A stretch of 48,008 nucleotides of DNA from Alphaproteobacteria bacterium. GTDB taxonomy: Bacteria; Pseudomonadota; Alphaproteobacteria; Ferrovibrionales; Ferrovibrionaceae. The notes beneath the pieces are model-generated. The model ran no database searches, had not been told where the DNA came from, and saw nothing but the letters and a program-made list of their open reading frames with translations. Where the stretch lies: the NCBI GenBank assembly GCA_026126215.1, contig JAHCJQ010000014.1, positions 1 to 48,008 on the forward strand, read 5' to 3'. Made by a program: the position numbers and the translations under genes. Positions 25,589 through 35,296 of this stretch are shown one piece after another (the stretch's first letter is position 1; the number at the start of each line of letters is the position of its first letter).

Positions 25589-26065
25589 ATGAATTTCCGT
25601 TCCCTGCTGCCATTCGGTGATGTGCGCCGTGGCACGCTGGACGATCCGTTCCAGGCCATGCAGCGCGAGATGAGCAACCTGTTCGACCGGCAATTACGGG
25701 ACCTCATGCCGGCAAAACTCGAAGGGCCGCTTTCACCTTCGATCGACTTCAAGGAGACCGACAAGGCCTATGAAGTCAGTGCGGAACTGCCGGGCGTCGA
25801 AGAGAAGGATGTGGAACTCACGCTGAGCAACGGCATCCTGACGCTCAGGGGCGAGAAGAAGCAGGAGAAGAAGGAGGAGAAGGAAGGTTACCACAGGATG
25901 GAGCGCTACTATGGCGCCTTCTCCCGTTCCTTCGAGTTGCCGGCGGATGTCGATGTTTCGAAGGTCAGTGCCGAATTCGACAAGGGCGTGCTCCGCGTGA
26001 CCTTGCCAAAATCGCCCGAGAAGTCGGCCGACACAAAGAAGATCGCCATAAAGGGTGGCAAATGA
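25589..26065 (+). CDS. Small heat-shock protein, Hsp20/alpha-crystallin family
   Basis: A 158-residue protein. The N-terminal arm (FRSLLPFGDVRRG, then MQREMSNLFDRQL) is followed by an alpha-crystallin domain at about residues 50-145, with ELPGVEEKDVELTLSNGILT and FELPADVDVSKVSAEFDKGV. A C-terminal I-x-I motif (KKIAIKGG) for oligomer docking is present. It holds unfolding proteins in a refoldable state without ATP. It is the first gene of a coupled operon with a cytochrome c, PfkB and a beta-CASP nuclease, behind an FNR-type box. This points to hypoxic rather than purely heat-shock control. No ROSE element or CIRCE site is seen. Confidence 0.92.
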   Translation: MNFRSLLPFGDVRRGTLDDPFQAMQREMSNLFDRQLRDLMPAKLEGPLSPSIDFKETDKAYEVSAELPGVEEKDVELTLSNGILTLRGEKKQEKKEEKEGYHRMERYYGAFSRSFELPADVDVSKVSAEFDKGVLRVTLPKSPEKSADTKKIAIKGGK

Positions 26066-26433
26066 GGCGGAGCCCGCGCGCCATCGGGTCCCTGCTTTGC
26101 ATGCTGGCGCTCGCGGCATGCACGGCCGAGGCACCGCGGGCCGGTGACCCGGCGCGCGGGCGCCTCGTGGCGCAGGACTGGTGCGCGGGTTGTCACGACA
26201 TTTCCATTGCGCCGGTGCGCGAGCCGGCGCGGCCGGCTCCGGCATTTCTCGATCTTTCGCGCCGTGCCCAGCCTGATTTCTCCGATGTCCGCCGATTCAT
26301 GGAGGAACTGCATCCTCCGATGCCGACATTCCGGCTTTGGCCGGAAGAGAAGGAGAATGTGCTAGCCTACCTGCACTTCCTGCGTCACGCTCGAGCCGCC
26401 GAGGCCCGTGGCGATGGCGCGGGTGTCAGGTAG
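26062..26433 (+). CDS. Monohaem c-type cytochrome lipoprotein
   Basis: A 123-residue protein with a lipoprotein signal (LALAAC) and one haem-binding motif, CAGCH, near residues 47-51. A probable axial Met lies in HPPMPTF. It starts with ATGA overlapping the hsp20 stop, so it is translated with the chaperone. The mature part is short, as in SorB-like or soluble cytochrome c classes. It would sit in the periplasm, membrane-tethered, and could carry electrons to the cbb3 oxidase encoded 12 kb away. That partner is inference. Confidence 0.85.
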   Translation: MRRSPRAIGSLLCMLALAACTAEAPRAGDPARGRLVAQDWCAGCHDISIAPVREPARPAPAFLDLSRRAQPDFSDVRRFMEELHPPMPTFRLWPEEKENVLAYLHFLRHARAAEARGDGAGVR

Positions 26434-26442
26434 CGCGAAGGC

Positions 26443-27378
26443 ATGGGCAGCGTACTTACGGTCACGTTCAATCCCGCACTGGACCTCACCACCGAGACCG
26501 AACTGGTCGAGCCGACGGTCAAGCTTCGCTGCGGCCCGCCGCAGGTCGAGGCCGGCGGCGGAGGCATCAATGTTGCCCGCGTGCTGCGCCGGCTGGGTTG
26601 CGATGCCAAGGCATTCGCCCTTCTTGGCGGCGTGGCGGGAGAGGAGGTACTTGCCTGCCTGCAGGCGGAGGGCCTGCCGGTGGAGAGCCAGCGCATCGCC
26701 GGCCGCACGCGGCAGAGCCTCACGGTGGGCGAGCGCGCGAGCGGTGAGCAATACCGCTTCGTCCTGCCCGGTCCGGATGTCGGGGTGGGCGAGACAGCGG
26801 CGGCGTTCCGCAACATCGAAACCCTGCTGGAGAGGACTGACCTAGTGGTGGCGAGCGGCAGCCTGCCGCCCGGAATGCCCATCGATTCCTTCGCATCCCT
26901 GACGCGCATGGCGCGTGCGGCGGGGAAACGCCTGGCACTGGACAGTTCCGGCAAGGCACTTGCCACGGCGCTCGCGGAGCGGCCCTGGCTCGTCAAGCCC
27001 AACCTGGAGGAGTTTGCCGAGATCATCGGCTATCGGCCGGCGCCGAGCGAACTCGAAGGGCTGGCGCGGGATTTTGTCGCCGACGGCCGAGCCGAGAACC
27101 TTCTGCTTTCCCTCGGCGCAGAGGGTGCGCTGCTGGTGAACGGTTCCGGCCTATGGCGCCGTCGTCCGCCGCCGGCTCGCCTGCTCAGTGCCGTCGGCGC
27201 CGGCGACAGCATGCTTGCCGGCTTCATCGCCGCAATTCTGGGCGGTGCCAGCCCGGAAGCGGCGCTGGCCCAGGCCGTGGCCGCCGGAACGGCCGCGCTT
27301 ATGACGCCGGGCACGGAACTCTGCCGCGTCGAGGATATCGAGCGGCTTTGTGCGGAGATACGGGGGGTGGCGAATTGA
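26443..27378 (+). CDS. pfkB: PfkB-family 1-phosphofructokinase/6-phosphofructokinase
   Basis: A 311-residue ribokinase-fold sugar kinase of the LacC/FruK/PfkB group. Seen are the first family signature (GGGGINVARVLRRLG, residues about 37-51), the NPALD substrate loop at the N-terminus, KPNLEEFAEIIG, and the second signature SAVGAGDSMLAGF with the catalytic Asp of GAGD. It phosphorylates fructose-6-phosphate or a related sugar phosphate. It has no PTS neighbour, which argues against FruK. It is the third gene of the hsp20 operon, and the end is coupled to the next gene. The pairing of hsp20 with pfkB recalls the mycobacterial DosR regulon. Confidence 0.87.
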   Translation: MGSVLTVTFNPALDLTTETELVEPTVKLRCGPPQVEAGGGGINVARVLRRLGCDAKAFALLGGVAGEEVLACLQAEGLPVESQRIAGRTRQSLTVGERASGEQYRFVLPGPDVGVGETAAAFRNIETLLERTDLVVASGSLPPGMPIDSFASLTRMARAAGKRLALDSSGKALATALAERPWLVKPNLEEFAEIIGYRPAPSELEGLARDFVADGRAENLLLSLGAEGALLVNGSGLWRRRPPPARLLSAVGAGDSMLAGFIAAILGGASPEAALAQAVAAGTAALMTPGTELCRVEDIERLCAEIRGVAN

Positions 27379-28985
27379 CGGTCACGGTGAAGTTCTGTGG
27401 CGCGGCGGGGACCGTTACCGGTTCCAGCTATCTGGTGCAGCACCCGGGCGGGCGCCTGTTAGTCGATTGCGGCATGTTCCAGGGCGCCAAGACGATCCGC
27501 GAACTGAACTATGGCGGCTTTCCCTTCGATCCCTCGCACATCGATCGGGTGTTGCTTACCCATGCCCATATCGATCATTCGGGCCTGATCCCGAAACTTT
27601 GCAGGAACGGGTTTACGGGGCCGATCCTCGCGACGCGGGAGACGATCGAACTGCTCGAATGGATGCTGCCGGATTCCGGCGCGATCCAGGAAGCGGAGGT
27701 GGCACGGCTGAACCGTCGCAACGCCCGGCGTTCCCGCGCAGGTGTCGCGGCGATCTACACCCGGCTCGATGCCGAACAGTCGCTGCGCCAGTTTCGCCCC
27801 GTTCCGCTTGGAGAGTGGGCCGAGGCCGGCACCGGCCTGCGCGCGCGTTACTGGAACTCGGGGCATATCCTGGGCGGGGCCTCCATCGAACTCGAGATCG
27901 CGACCGGACGGCCGCGCCGCCCGACGCTGAGGCTGCTCTTCTCGAGCGATATCGGTCCGGTCGGCAAGCCGCTGCAGAACGACCCGCATGCCCCGTCGGG
28001 CTATGACTGCCTGATCGTGGAATCGACCTATGGTGGCCGCGAACGGCCGGTCCTCAGCGACGAGGAGCGGCGCGGCGTGCTGCGCGGGATCGTGCGCGAG
28101 AGCCTGGAGGCCGGCGGCAATCTGCTCATTCCGGCCTTTGCGGTGGAGCGGACGCAGGAGCTTCTGTTCGATCTGATGGAACTCATGGCCTCGGGCGAGC
28201 TGCCGCGCGTACACGTCTTTCTCGACAGCCCGCTTGCAGTGCGCGCCACCGAAGTTTTCGAGCGGCACATGGATCCAGCCCTGCGCGGGCGCCATTCCGG
28301 GCCCAGTCCTTTCCGTGCGGCCAATGTCCGTTTCGTCACCGACCAGGAGGAGAGCTACCAGATTTCCCAGGTACGGGGCGGGGCAATCATCATCGCCGGT
28401 TCGGGCATGTGCGATGCGGGACGTATCCGCACCCATCTCAAAAACAATCTCTGGCGGGAAAAGGCGACGGTGCTTTTGGTTGGCTATCAGGCGCCGGGAA
28501 CTCTGGGCTCGCTACTGGAGCAGGGTGTCAAGGCGGTCCGCATCCATGGCGACGAGGTGGCGGTCAATGCCCGCATCCGCAAAATCGATCTCTATTCCGG
28601 ACATGCGGACCATCATGGCCTGCTCGACTGGATACGCGAGCGCCTGCCGCTCCGCCGGAGCATATTTCTGACGCACGGCGAGGAAGCCTCGCTCGCGGCT
28701 TTAGCCGCTGCCTTGCCGGCGATCGGCATCGATCCGGCGCAGATTGTCGTGCCGCGCCTTGACGAGACCTATGCGGTGGATCGAGGAGGCCTCGCGCACC
28801 GTGTCCGGGACAGCGTTCCGCCCCGCCTCGCCGCGGATCAGATGGATCCGGCGCTGCGGGGTCGGGACTGGCACAACGAATATGCCGCCCTGGCGCTTGA
28901 CCTGCAGCATCGCTTGCAGCAGGCCACGAGCGACCGCGAGCGCGCCCGCCTGCTGAGTCGCCTGCGCCGCCAGCTCGATCGGTGA
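27375..28985 (+). CDS. Beta-CASP metallo-beta-lactamase nuclease (RNA-processing type)
   Basis: A 536-residue protein. The TTG at 27375 overlaps the pfkB stop (TTGA) and follows a GGGGGGTGG tract; it is chosen because the longer frame runs inside pfkB. Motif 2 of the MBL fold is LLTHAHIDHSGL. The beta-CASP insert and its motifs follow (VESTYGGRER, SGMCDAGRIRTHL, SGHADHHGL, LTHGEEAS). These match CPSF73/Ysh1-like and bacterial ribonuclease J-related nucleases. Family members cut RNA as endonucleases or 5' exonucleases. Its place in a stress operon suggests RNA turnover at low oxygen. About 75 C-terminal residues after the conserved core are Arg/Leu-rich. Confidence 0.88.
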   Translation: MTVTVKFCGAAGTVTGSSYLVQHPGGRLLVDCGMFQGAKTIRELNYGGFPFDPSHIDRVLLTHAHIDHSGLIPKLCRNGFTGPILATRETIELLEWMLPDSGAIQEAEVARLNRRNARRSRAGVAAIYTRLDAEQSLRQFRPVPLGEWAEAGTGLRARYWNSGHILGGASIELEIATGRPRRPTLRLLFSSDIGPVGKPLQNDPHAPSGYDCLIVESTYGGRERPVLSDEERRGVLRGIVRESLEAGGNLLIPAFAVERTQELLFDLMELMASGELPRVHVFLDSPLAVRATEVFERHMDPALRGRHSGPSPFRAANVRFVTDQEESYQISQVRGGAIIIAGSGMCDAGRIRTHLKNNLWREKATVLLVGYQAPGTLGSLLEQGVKAVRIHGDEVAVNARIRKIDLYSGHADHHGLLDWIRERLPLRRSIFLTHGEEASLAALAAALPAIGIDPAQIVVPRLDETYAVDRGGLAHRVRDSVPPRLAADQMDPALRGRDWHNEYAALALDLQHRLQQATSDRERARLLSRLRRQLDR

Positions 28986-28995
28986 ATCCTGGCGC

Positions 28996-29009
28996 TTGAC
29001 CTGGGTCAA
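28996..29009 (+). promoter_or_regulatory. FNR/FixK box before the release-factor-like gene
   Basis: TTGAC-CTGG-GTCAA, an inverted repeat almost identical to the one before hsp20. With its centre at -41.5, the -10 position is TAGCCT (29032-29037), a three-of-six match. The start codon at 29066 is about 22 bases beyond the predicted transcript start. Confidence 0.68.
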
Positions 29010-29065
29010 GGCGGTGGCGGTCCCGCCAGCCTAGCCTGCCCGCACAATGCAAGGAGTGCGAAGGC

Positions 29066-29467
29066 ATGGCTCACTATCACGCAGTCGTCTGGCTCGATCA
29101 CCGCGAGGCGCGGGTCTTCCATTTCAATGCCGATGAAGCGGACCGGGCGGTGATCCATCCTGACCGTCCCGCCCACCAGCTCCACCGCAGGTCGGGGAAG
29201 CCTGGTTCCGGCCATGCAGCGGAAGATCAGGTCTTTTATCACCACGTGGCAGAGGCCATCGCCGATGCGGGGGCGGTTCTGGTGGTCGGACCGGGCCAGG
29301 CCAAGCTCGAACTGCTCAAGCACGTCCATCGCCACGACCATGCGCTGGTCGAGCGGATCGTCGGTGTGGAGACAGTGGATCATCCGACCGATGGTCAGCT
29401 CCTCGCCTATGCCCGCACCTACTTCAAGGCGAAGGACCGGACGTTGCCGCAACGCGCCGGCCAGTGA
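29066..29467 (+). CDS. Release-factor-domain-like protein ('translational machinery protein')
   Basis: A 133-residue protein with a core strand HAVVWLDHREARVFHF, a His-rich middle, then AEAIADAGAVLVVGPGQAKLELLKHV and a C-terminal IVGVETVDHPTDGQLLAYAR. I recognise this as the proteobacterial family often labelled translational machinery protein, related to the central domain of archaeo-eukaryotic eRF1/Dom34. Function is unproven; a role at stalled or idle ribosomes is plausible. The gene has its own FNR-type box and stands between the beta-CASP nuclease and the urease operon. Confidence 0.7.
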   Translation: MAHYHAVVWLDHREARVFHFNADEADRAVIHPDRPAHQLHRRSGKPGSGHAAEDQVFYHHVAEAIADAGAVLVVGPGQAKLELLKHVHRHDHALVERIVGVETVDHPTDGQLLAYARTYFKAKDRTLPQRAGQ

Positions 29468-29498
29468 CTGCCCAAGGACAAGGCAATGTGAGCGAAAA

Positions 29499-29526
29499 CA
29501 GGGCAGCGCCGCGCCGCTGAACCCTG
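29499..29526. terminator. Stem-loop between the release-factor-like gene and ureD
   Basis: CAGGG(C)AGCG and CGCT(GAA)CCCTG pair around a short GC loop with an internal bulge. No T-run follows. It lies 32 bases after one gene and 51 before ureD, so it may end the upstream transcript or belong to the ureD leader. Confidence 0.35.
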
Positions 29527-29576
29527 TGCATGACTGGGCCGGATGCTGGCACGGATCTTGCGGCTGAGCTTGTCCG

Positions 29577-30485
29577 ATGTCACAGATGGCAATATCGGCA
29601 GGGCCCGGCAGAGCAGCGTGCGATTTGCCTTCGCCGGTTGCCGCCCTGCAACGATGCGATGGCGGCGTCGAGGCAGGCTTCAGCGGCGCCGACGGCGTCA
29701 CGCGCCTGACGCATCTTTTCCAACGCAATCCTGGGCGGCTGCTTTTTCCAACCGTATCGCCAGGTTTGCCGCCAGAGGCGGTGCTGGTCACTGTGGCGGG
29801 CGGGCTGACGGGCGGTGACCGGATGTCGGTCCGTCTCGAGGCGAAGCACGCCGCGGTTGCCTGCGTAACCACGCAGGCGGCGGAGAAGATTTACCGCTCC
29901 GACGGGGTGGATACTTCGGTTCTCGTCGATCTGCGGGTCGGCGCCGGCACGGCACTGGAATGGATGCCGCAGGAGACCATCCTGTTCGATGGCGCGCGAC
30001 TGCGGCGCGAGACGCGTATCAGCCTGGCGCCGGGCGCGAGGCTGCTGGCGGGCGAGATCACCATCTATGGCCGTACCGCCAGAGGCGAGCGCTTCGGCGG
30101 CGGATTGCTGTTCGATCGCTGGCGGGTGCAGGGGCCCGACCGGCTTCTCTGGTACGATGCGACGCGTCTCGATGGCGATATCGGCGCGAAGATGGCCCAT
30201 CCGGCCGGCTATGCGGGCGCCCGCGCCTCGGCGACCTTGCTGTGCGGAGGCCTGCCAGGCCAGCCCGCGCTCGCTCTCTCGCGCGAGTGGCTCGCGGGCC
30301 GGGGCGACGCTTCACTCCGCCTTGGATGCAGTCTGGTCAACGGCCTGCTGGTCTTGCGCTGGCTGTCGGCGGATGCGGCGCGGCTTCGCGCCTCGTTCGT
30401 CGAATTCTGGCTCCAACTCCGTGCGGCACGTCATTTGCACAGTCTGCTCCTGCCGGACACGCCACCACGCGTCTGGAACTGCTGA
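29577..30485 (+). CDS. ureD: Urease accessory protein UreD (UreH)
   Basis: A 302-residue protein with the UreD pattern: HLFQRNPGRLLFP near the N-terminus, TVAGGLTGGDRM, then VTTQAAEKIYRS, GTALEWMPQETILFDGARL and a C-terminal FWLQLRAARHL. UreD docks on apo-urease with UreF and UreG and provides a tunnel for nickel delivery. It heads the operon, the usual alphaproteobacterial order. The ATG at 29577 and another four codons on are both possible; no strong ribosome site separates them. Length is normal for the family. Confidence 0.92.
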   Translation: MSQMAISAGPGRAACDLPSPVAALQRCDGGVEAGFSGADGVTRLTHLFQRNPGRLLFPTVSPGLPPEAVLVTVAGGLTGGDRMSVRLEAKHAAVACVTTQAAEKIYRSDGVDTSVLVDLRVGAGTALEWMPQETILFDGARLRRETRISLAPGARLLAGEITIYGRTARGERFGGGLLFDRWRVQGPDRLLWYDATRLDGDIGAKMAHPAGYAGARASATLLCGGLPGQPALALSREWLAGRGDASLRLGCSLVNGLLVLRWLSADAARLRASFVEFWLQLRAARHLHSLLLPDTPPRVWNC

Positions 30486-30512
30486 TGCCGCGAAGGGGAT
30501 ACCGAGCCTGCC

Positions 30513-30815
30513 ATGAATCTCACACCCCGCGAAAAGGACAAGCTGCTCGTCGCCATGGCGGCGATGGTCGCACGGCGCCGGCTGGAGCGCGGCGTCAGGC
30601 TGAACCACCCGGAGGCGATCGCGCTGATCAGCGATTTCGTCATGGAAGGGGCGCGCGATGGCCGGTCGGTCGCGGAGTTGATGCGCGATGGCGCATCCGT
30701 GATCGCGCGGAACCAGGTCATGGAAGGCGTGGCGGAGATGATCCACGAAATACAGGTGGAGGCGACCTTCCCCGATGGCACCAAGCTGGTGACCGTGCAC
30801 CAGCCCATTCGATGA
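30513..30815 (+). CDS. ureA: Urease gamma subunit
   Basis: A 100-residue protein, exactly the usual length of UreA. It begins [20 protein letters not shown] and ends [10 protein letters not shown], both family hallmarks, with [20 protein letters not shown] in between. It forms the trimer-of-trimers enzyme with UreB and UreC that hydrolyses urea to ammonia and carbamate. Intergenic gaps to ureD (27 bases) and ureB (13 bases) indicate one transcript. Confidence 0.97.
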   Translation: MNLTPREKDKLLVAMAAMVARRRLERGVRLNHPEAIALISDFVMEGARDGRSVAELMRDGASVIARNQVMEGVAEMIHEIQVEATFPDGTKLVTVHQPIR

Positions 30816-30828
30816 GCGGAGCGGGGCG

Positions 30829-31134
30829 ATGATTCCGGGTGAAGTCAGGACGGTGCCGGGCGAGATCCTGCTCAATGACGGGCGGCCGGAAATTTCGCTC
30901 GATGTGGCGAACACCGGCGACAGGCCGATCCAGGTGGGCAGTCACTATCACTTCCGCGAATGCAATCCGGCGCTTGCCTTCGACCGCGAGAAGGCGCGCG
31001 GCTATCGCCTCGACATACCGGCCGGCACGGCGGTCCGCTTCGAGCCGGGGCAGACACGGCGCGTCCGCCTGGTCGCCTATGGCGGGCGCGGCATCGTCTG
31101 GGGCTTTCGCGGCATCGTCAACGGCACTCTCTGA
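30829..31134 (+). CDS. ureB: Urease beta subunit
   Basis: A 101-residue protein with the UreB opening [19 protein letters not shown], the core [18 protein letters not shown] and the end [15 protein letters not shown]. The separate gamma and beta subunits are the common bacterial arrangement, unlike the fused Helicobacter form. Sequence and length leave little doubt. The gene lies ten bases before ureC. Confidence 0.97.
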   Translation: MIPGEVRTVPGEILLNDGRPEISLDVANTGDRPIQVGSHYHFRECNPALAFDREKARGYRLDIPAGTAVRFEPGQTRRVRLVAYGGRGIVWGFRGIVNGTL

Positions 31135-31144
31135 CGGATTATCC

Positions 31145-32857
<1,713 letters not shown>

Positions 32858-32859
32858 CC

Positions 32860-33378
32860 ATGTTGCGCGCCACGGCGATCATCCCCGCCGGCCAGTGGCC
32901 GGCCGGTTCCGCGACCGGACGGATCACGCTCGCTTTCGAGGACCGCTTCCGCCGCCGCGTCCGCATGCGCTCCGATGACGGCATCGAGTTCCTGCTCGAT
33001 CTGCCCGAGGCGCGCCTGCTCGAGGAAGGCGATGCCCTCCGCCTTGAGGATGGTCGGCTGATCGAGGTCCGCGCGGCGGCAGAGGATCTGGTGGAGATAA
33101 AGGTGCCGACTGGCGCGAACCTCGCGTGCTATGCTTGGCATCTTGGCAACCGGCACTTGCCGGCGGCGATCGAGGCGGACCGTATCCTGATCCGCGACGA
33201 TCATGTGATCGTCGACATGCTGCGCCGCCTTGGCGCGGTGGTGCGTGCGGTGCGCCTGCCTTTCCGCCCGGAGGGCGGTGCCTATGGCCAGCATAACCAC
33301 GATCCCTCGCAGCATCATCGACACGACCATGACCATGACCATGATCACGGACAGCACGGACATCGTCACGACCATTGA
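32860..33378 (+). CDS. ureE: Urease nickel metallochaperone UreE with His-rich tail
   Basis: A 172-residue protein. The ATG at 32860 follows the ureC stop by two bases. The N-terminal peptide-binding domain (ITLAFEDRFRRRVRMRSDDG) and the metal-binding domain with LACYAWHLGNRHLPA are present. The last 31 residues contain 13 histidines (HDHDHDHDH core), the nickel-storage tail seen in some UreE proteins. It carries nickel and hands it to UreG. The DNA of the tail also encodes the start region of ureF in another frame. Confidence 0.94.
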   Translation: MLRATAIIPAGQWPAGSATGRITLAFEDRFRRRVRMRSDDGIEFLLDLPEARLLEEGDALRLEDGRLIEVRAAAEDLVEIKVPTGANLACYAWHLGNRHLPAAIEADRILIRDDHVIVDMLRRLGAVVRAVRLPFRPEGGAYGQHNHDPSQHHRHDHDHDHDHGQHGHRHDH

Positions 33379-34060
33379 GGACAAGGCCGGTCTCTATCGG
33401 CTGCTGAGCTGGCTCTCGCCCGCCTATCCGGTTGGCGCCTTCAGCTACAGCCATGGCATCGAATATGCTGTAGAGGCTGGGCTGGTGCGCGACCGCGCGA
33501 CACTCACCGACTGGATCGCGGGTATCTTGCGCCAGGGCGCGGGCGTGAGCGACGGGGCGCTTCTCGCCGCGGCCTGGCGCGCCGCTCGCACGTCCGACGT
33601 GGTGGCGCTGTGCGACCTCTCCGCGCTCTCGGCAGCCTGGCGCGGCGGAAGCGAACTGGCGTTGGAGAGTGCGGGACAGGGTCGGGCATTCCTGGCCATC
33701 ACAAGATCGGCTTGGCCCGATCCGTTCCTCGACGAGTTGGCGCTCGCCATCGGCGAGGCGGAGATCGGCTATCCGGTGGCCTTCGGCCTTGCCGCCGGCC
33801 GCACCGGCATTCCGCTGCATGCGACGCTGGTCGGATACTTTCAGGCCTTCGCGGCGAACCTCGTTTCGGCCGCGGTGCGGCTGATCCCGCTCGGTCAGAC
33901 GGATGGCCAGCGCTGCCAGCGGGCACTGCTCGCCGAGGTGCTTGCCATCGCCGATCAGGCGCTCGCCGCCGATCCGGCGGAGGCCGGCACCGCCGCGCCC
34001 ATGGTGGACTGGACGTCCATGCGACACGAAACCCAGTATACGAGGCTCTTCCGCTCATGA
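33341..34060 (+). CDS. ureF: Urease accessory protein UreF
   Basis: A 239-residue protein if the ATG at 33341 is used. In-frame ATGs at 33284, 33329 and 33335 also exist, because the His-codon repeat of ureE reads as Thr-Met in this frame. No ribosome site decides among them. From residue about 13 the sequence is clear Ure[21 protein letters not shown], a conserved LARQG-like [14 protein letters not shown] and a [14 protein letters not shown] segment near the C-terminus. UreF works with UreD to position UreG on apo-urease. The stop overlaps ureG (ATGA). Confidence 0.92.
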   Translation: MITDSTDIVTTIEDKAGLYRLLSWLSPAYPVGAFSYSHGIEYAVEAGLVRDRATLTDWIAGILRQGAGVSDGALLAAAWRAARTSDVVALCDLSALSAAWRGGSELALESAGQGRAFLAITRSAWPDPFLDELALAIGEAEIGYPVAFGLAAGRTGIPLHATLVGYFQAFAANLVSAAVRLIPLGQTDGQRCQRALLAEVLAIADQALAADPAEAGTAAPMVDWTSMRHETQYTRLFRS

Positions 34061-34707
34061 AGCATTCAGCAAACGGCCCGCTCCGGGTCGGGGTCGGGGG
34101 GCCGGTCGGCTCCGGCAAGACGGCATTGGTCGAACGCCTGTGCAAACGGCTTCGCGCCGACTGGAATCTCGCGGTCGTCACCAACGACATCTATACGAAG
34201 GAAGATGCCGAGTTTCTCACCCGCGCCGGCGCGCTGGCGCCGGAGCGAATCGTCGGTGTCGAGACCGGCGGCTGCCCGCACACGGCGATCCGCGAGGATG
34301 CCTCGATCAACCTCGCGGCGGTGAGCGAGATGACGCGCCGCTTCACCGATCTCGACATCATCTTTATCGAATCGGGCGGCGACAATCTGGCCGCCACCTT
34401 CAGTCCGGAACTCGCCGACATCACCATCTACGTGATCGATGTCTCCGCCGGCGACAAGATCCCGCGCAAGGGTGGGCCGGGCATTACCCGCTCCGACCTT
34501 CTGGTCATCAACAAGACCGACCTGGCGCCGCTGGTCGGCGCGGACCTTGCGGTGATGGATCGCGATGCGCGCCGGATGCGCGGGGCGCGGCCCTTCGTCT
34601 TCGCCAATCTGAAGCAACTCGATGGCCTGGACCGGATCGTGGCGTTCATCCTCCATGCCGGCGGACTGGCGGAAAGCAGCGAACGCACGGGAACGGGGGT
34701 TGCCTGA
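34057..34707 (+). CDS. ureG: Urease accessory GTPase UreG
   Basis: A 216-residue GTPase of the SIMIBI class. The P-loop is GPVGSGKT at residues 15-22. The nickel-binding Cys73-Pro74-His75 motif lies in [26 protein letters not shown] and the guanine-specificity NKTD motif are also present. GTP hydrolysis drives nickel insertion into UreC. It is preceded by ureF with overlapping stop and start, and followed one base after its stop by the HupE-like permease. Length and all motifs are normal. Confidence 0.97.
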   Translation: MKHSANGPLRVGVGGPVGSGKTALVERLCKRLRADWNLAVVTNDIYTKEDAEFLTRAGALAPERIVGVETGGCPHTAIREDASINLAAVSEMTRRFTDLDIIFIESGGDNLAATFSPELADITIYVIDVSAGDKIPRKGGPGITRSDLLVINKTDLAPLVGADLAVMDRDARRMRGARPFVFANLKQLDGLDRIVAFILHAGGLAESSERTGTGVA

Positions 34708-34708
34708 C

Positions 34709-35296
34709 ATGTTGCACGCACGGATCGCCATCGCTTTCACCGCTTCGCTCGCGACCGCCACGCCGCTGCCGGCTCTGGCCCATGGCGGGTTGCCGGCGGG
34801 CGGCTTCGCGGCGGCTATCGTCCATCCGTTCCTGGGAGCCGATCATTTGCTGGCGATGCTGGCGGTGGGGCTCTGGGCTGTGCGGCTCGGCGGTGGCGCG
34901 AGGTTCGTGCTGCCGGCCGGATTTCTGGTGGCCATGCTTGCCGGCGGCCTCCTTGGCGGCGGCGGGCCGGCGCTGCCCCTGGTCGAGACCGGCATCGCCA
35001 GTTCGGTGCTGCTATTCGGCCTGTTGACCGCGCTGGCGCCTGGCCTCCCGCTGGCGCCGACCGCACTCCTGACCATGGCTTTCGCGTTGCTGCACGGCCA
35101 TGCTCATGGCGTTGAAATGCCCGCCGGTGCCTCGGCCATCGCCTATGGCGCTGGCTTACTTGCAGGCAGCGGGCTCCTGATCGGCGTCGGACTGGTGGCG
35201 GGGGAGTTGATGCGCCGGTGCAAGGTAGCGCCCATGCTGCCGGCCGGCGGCGCGGCAATTGCCATTGCCGGAGGCTGGCTCTTCGCGATCAGTTGA
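34709..35296 (+). CDS. ureJ: HupE/UreJ-family nickel permease
   Basis: A 195-residue membrane protein with a signal-like N-terminus ending PALAHGG and the family motif HPFLGADHLLAMLAVGLWA at about residues 34-52. A LLHGHAHGVEMPAG segment carries the second His cluster, and five or six hydrophobic segments follow. HupE/UreJ proteins import nickel (or cobalt) and are found with hydrogenase or urease genes. Its place at the end of the operon assigns nickel supply for urease. The end overlaps the convergent hypothetical gene by eight bases. Confidence 0.9.
   Translation: MLHARIAIAFTASLATATPLPALAHGGLPAGGFAAAIVHPFLGADHLLAMLAVGLWAVRLGGGARFVLPAGFLVAMLAGGLLGGGGPALPLVETGIASSVLLFGLLTALAPGLPLAPTALLTMAFALLHGHAHGVEMPAGASAIAYGAGLLAGSGLLIGVGLVAGELMRRCKVAPMLPAGGAAIAIAGGWLFAIS

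Noticed and set aside
33299..33376. A CRISPR-like or satellite repeat at the CATGAC repeats
   Set aside because: The repeats are contiguous His/Asp codons of the ureE metal-binding tail, with no spacers.
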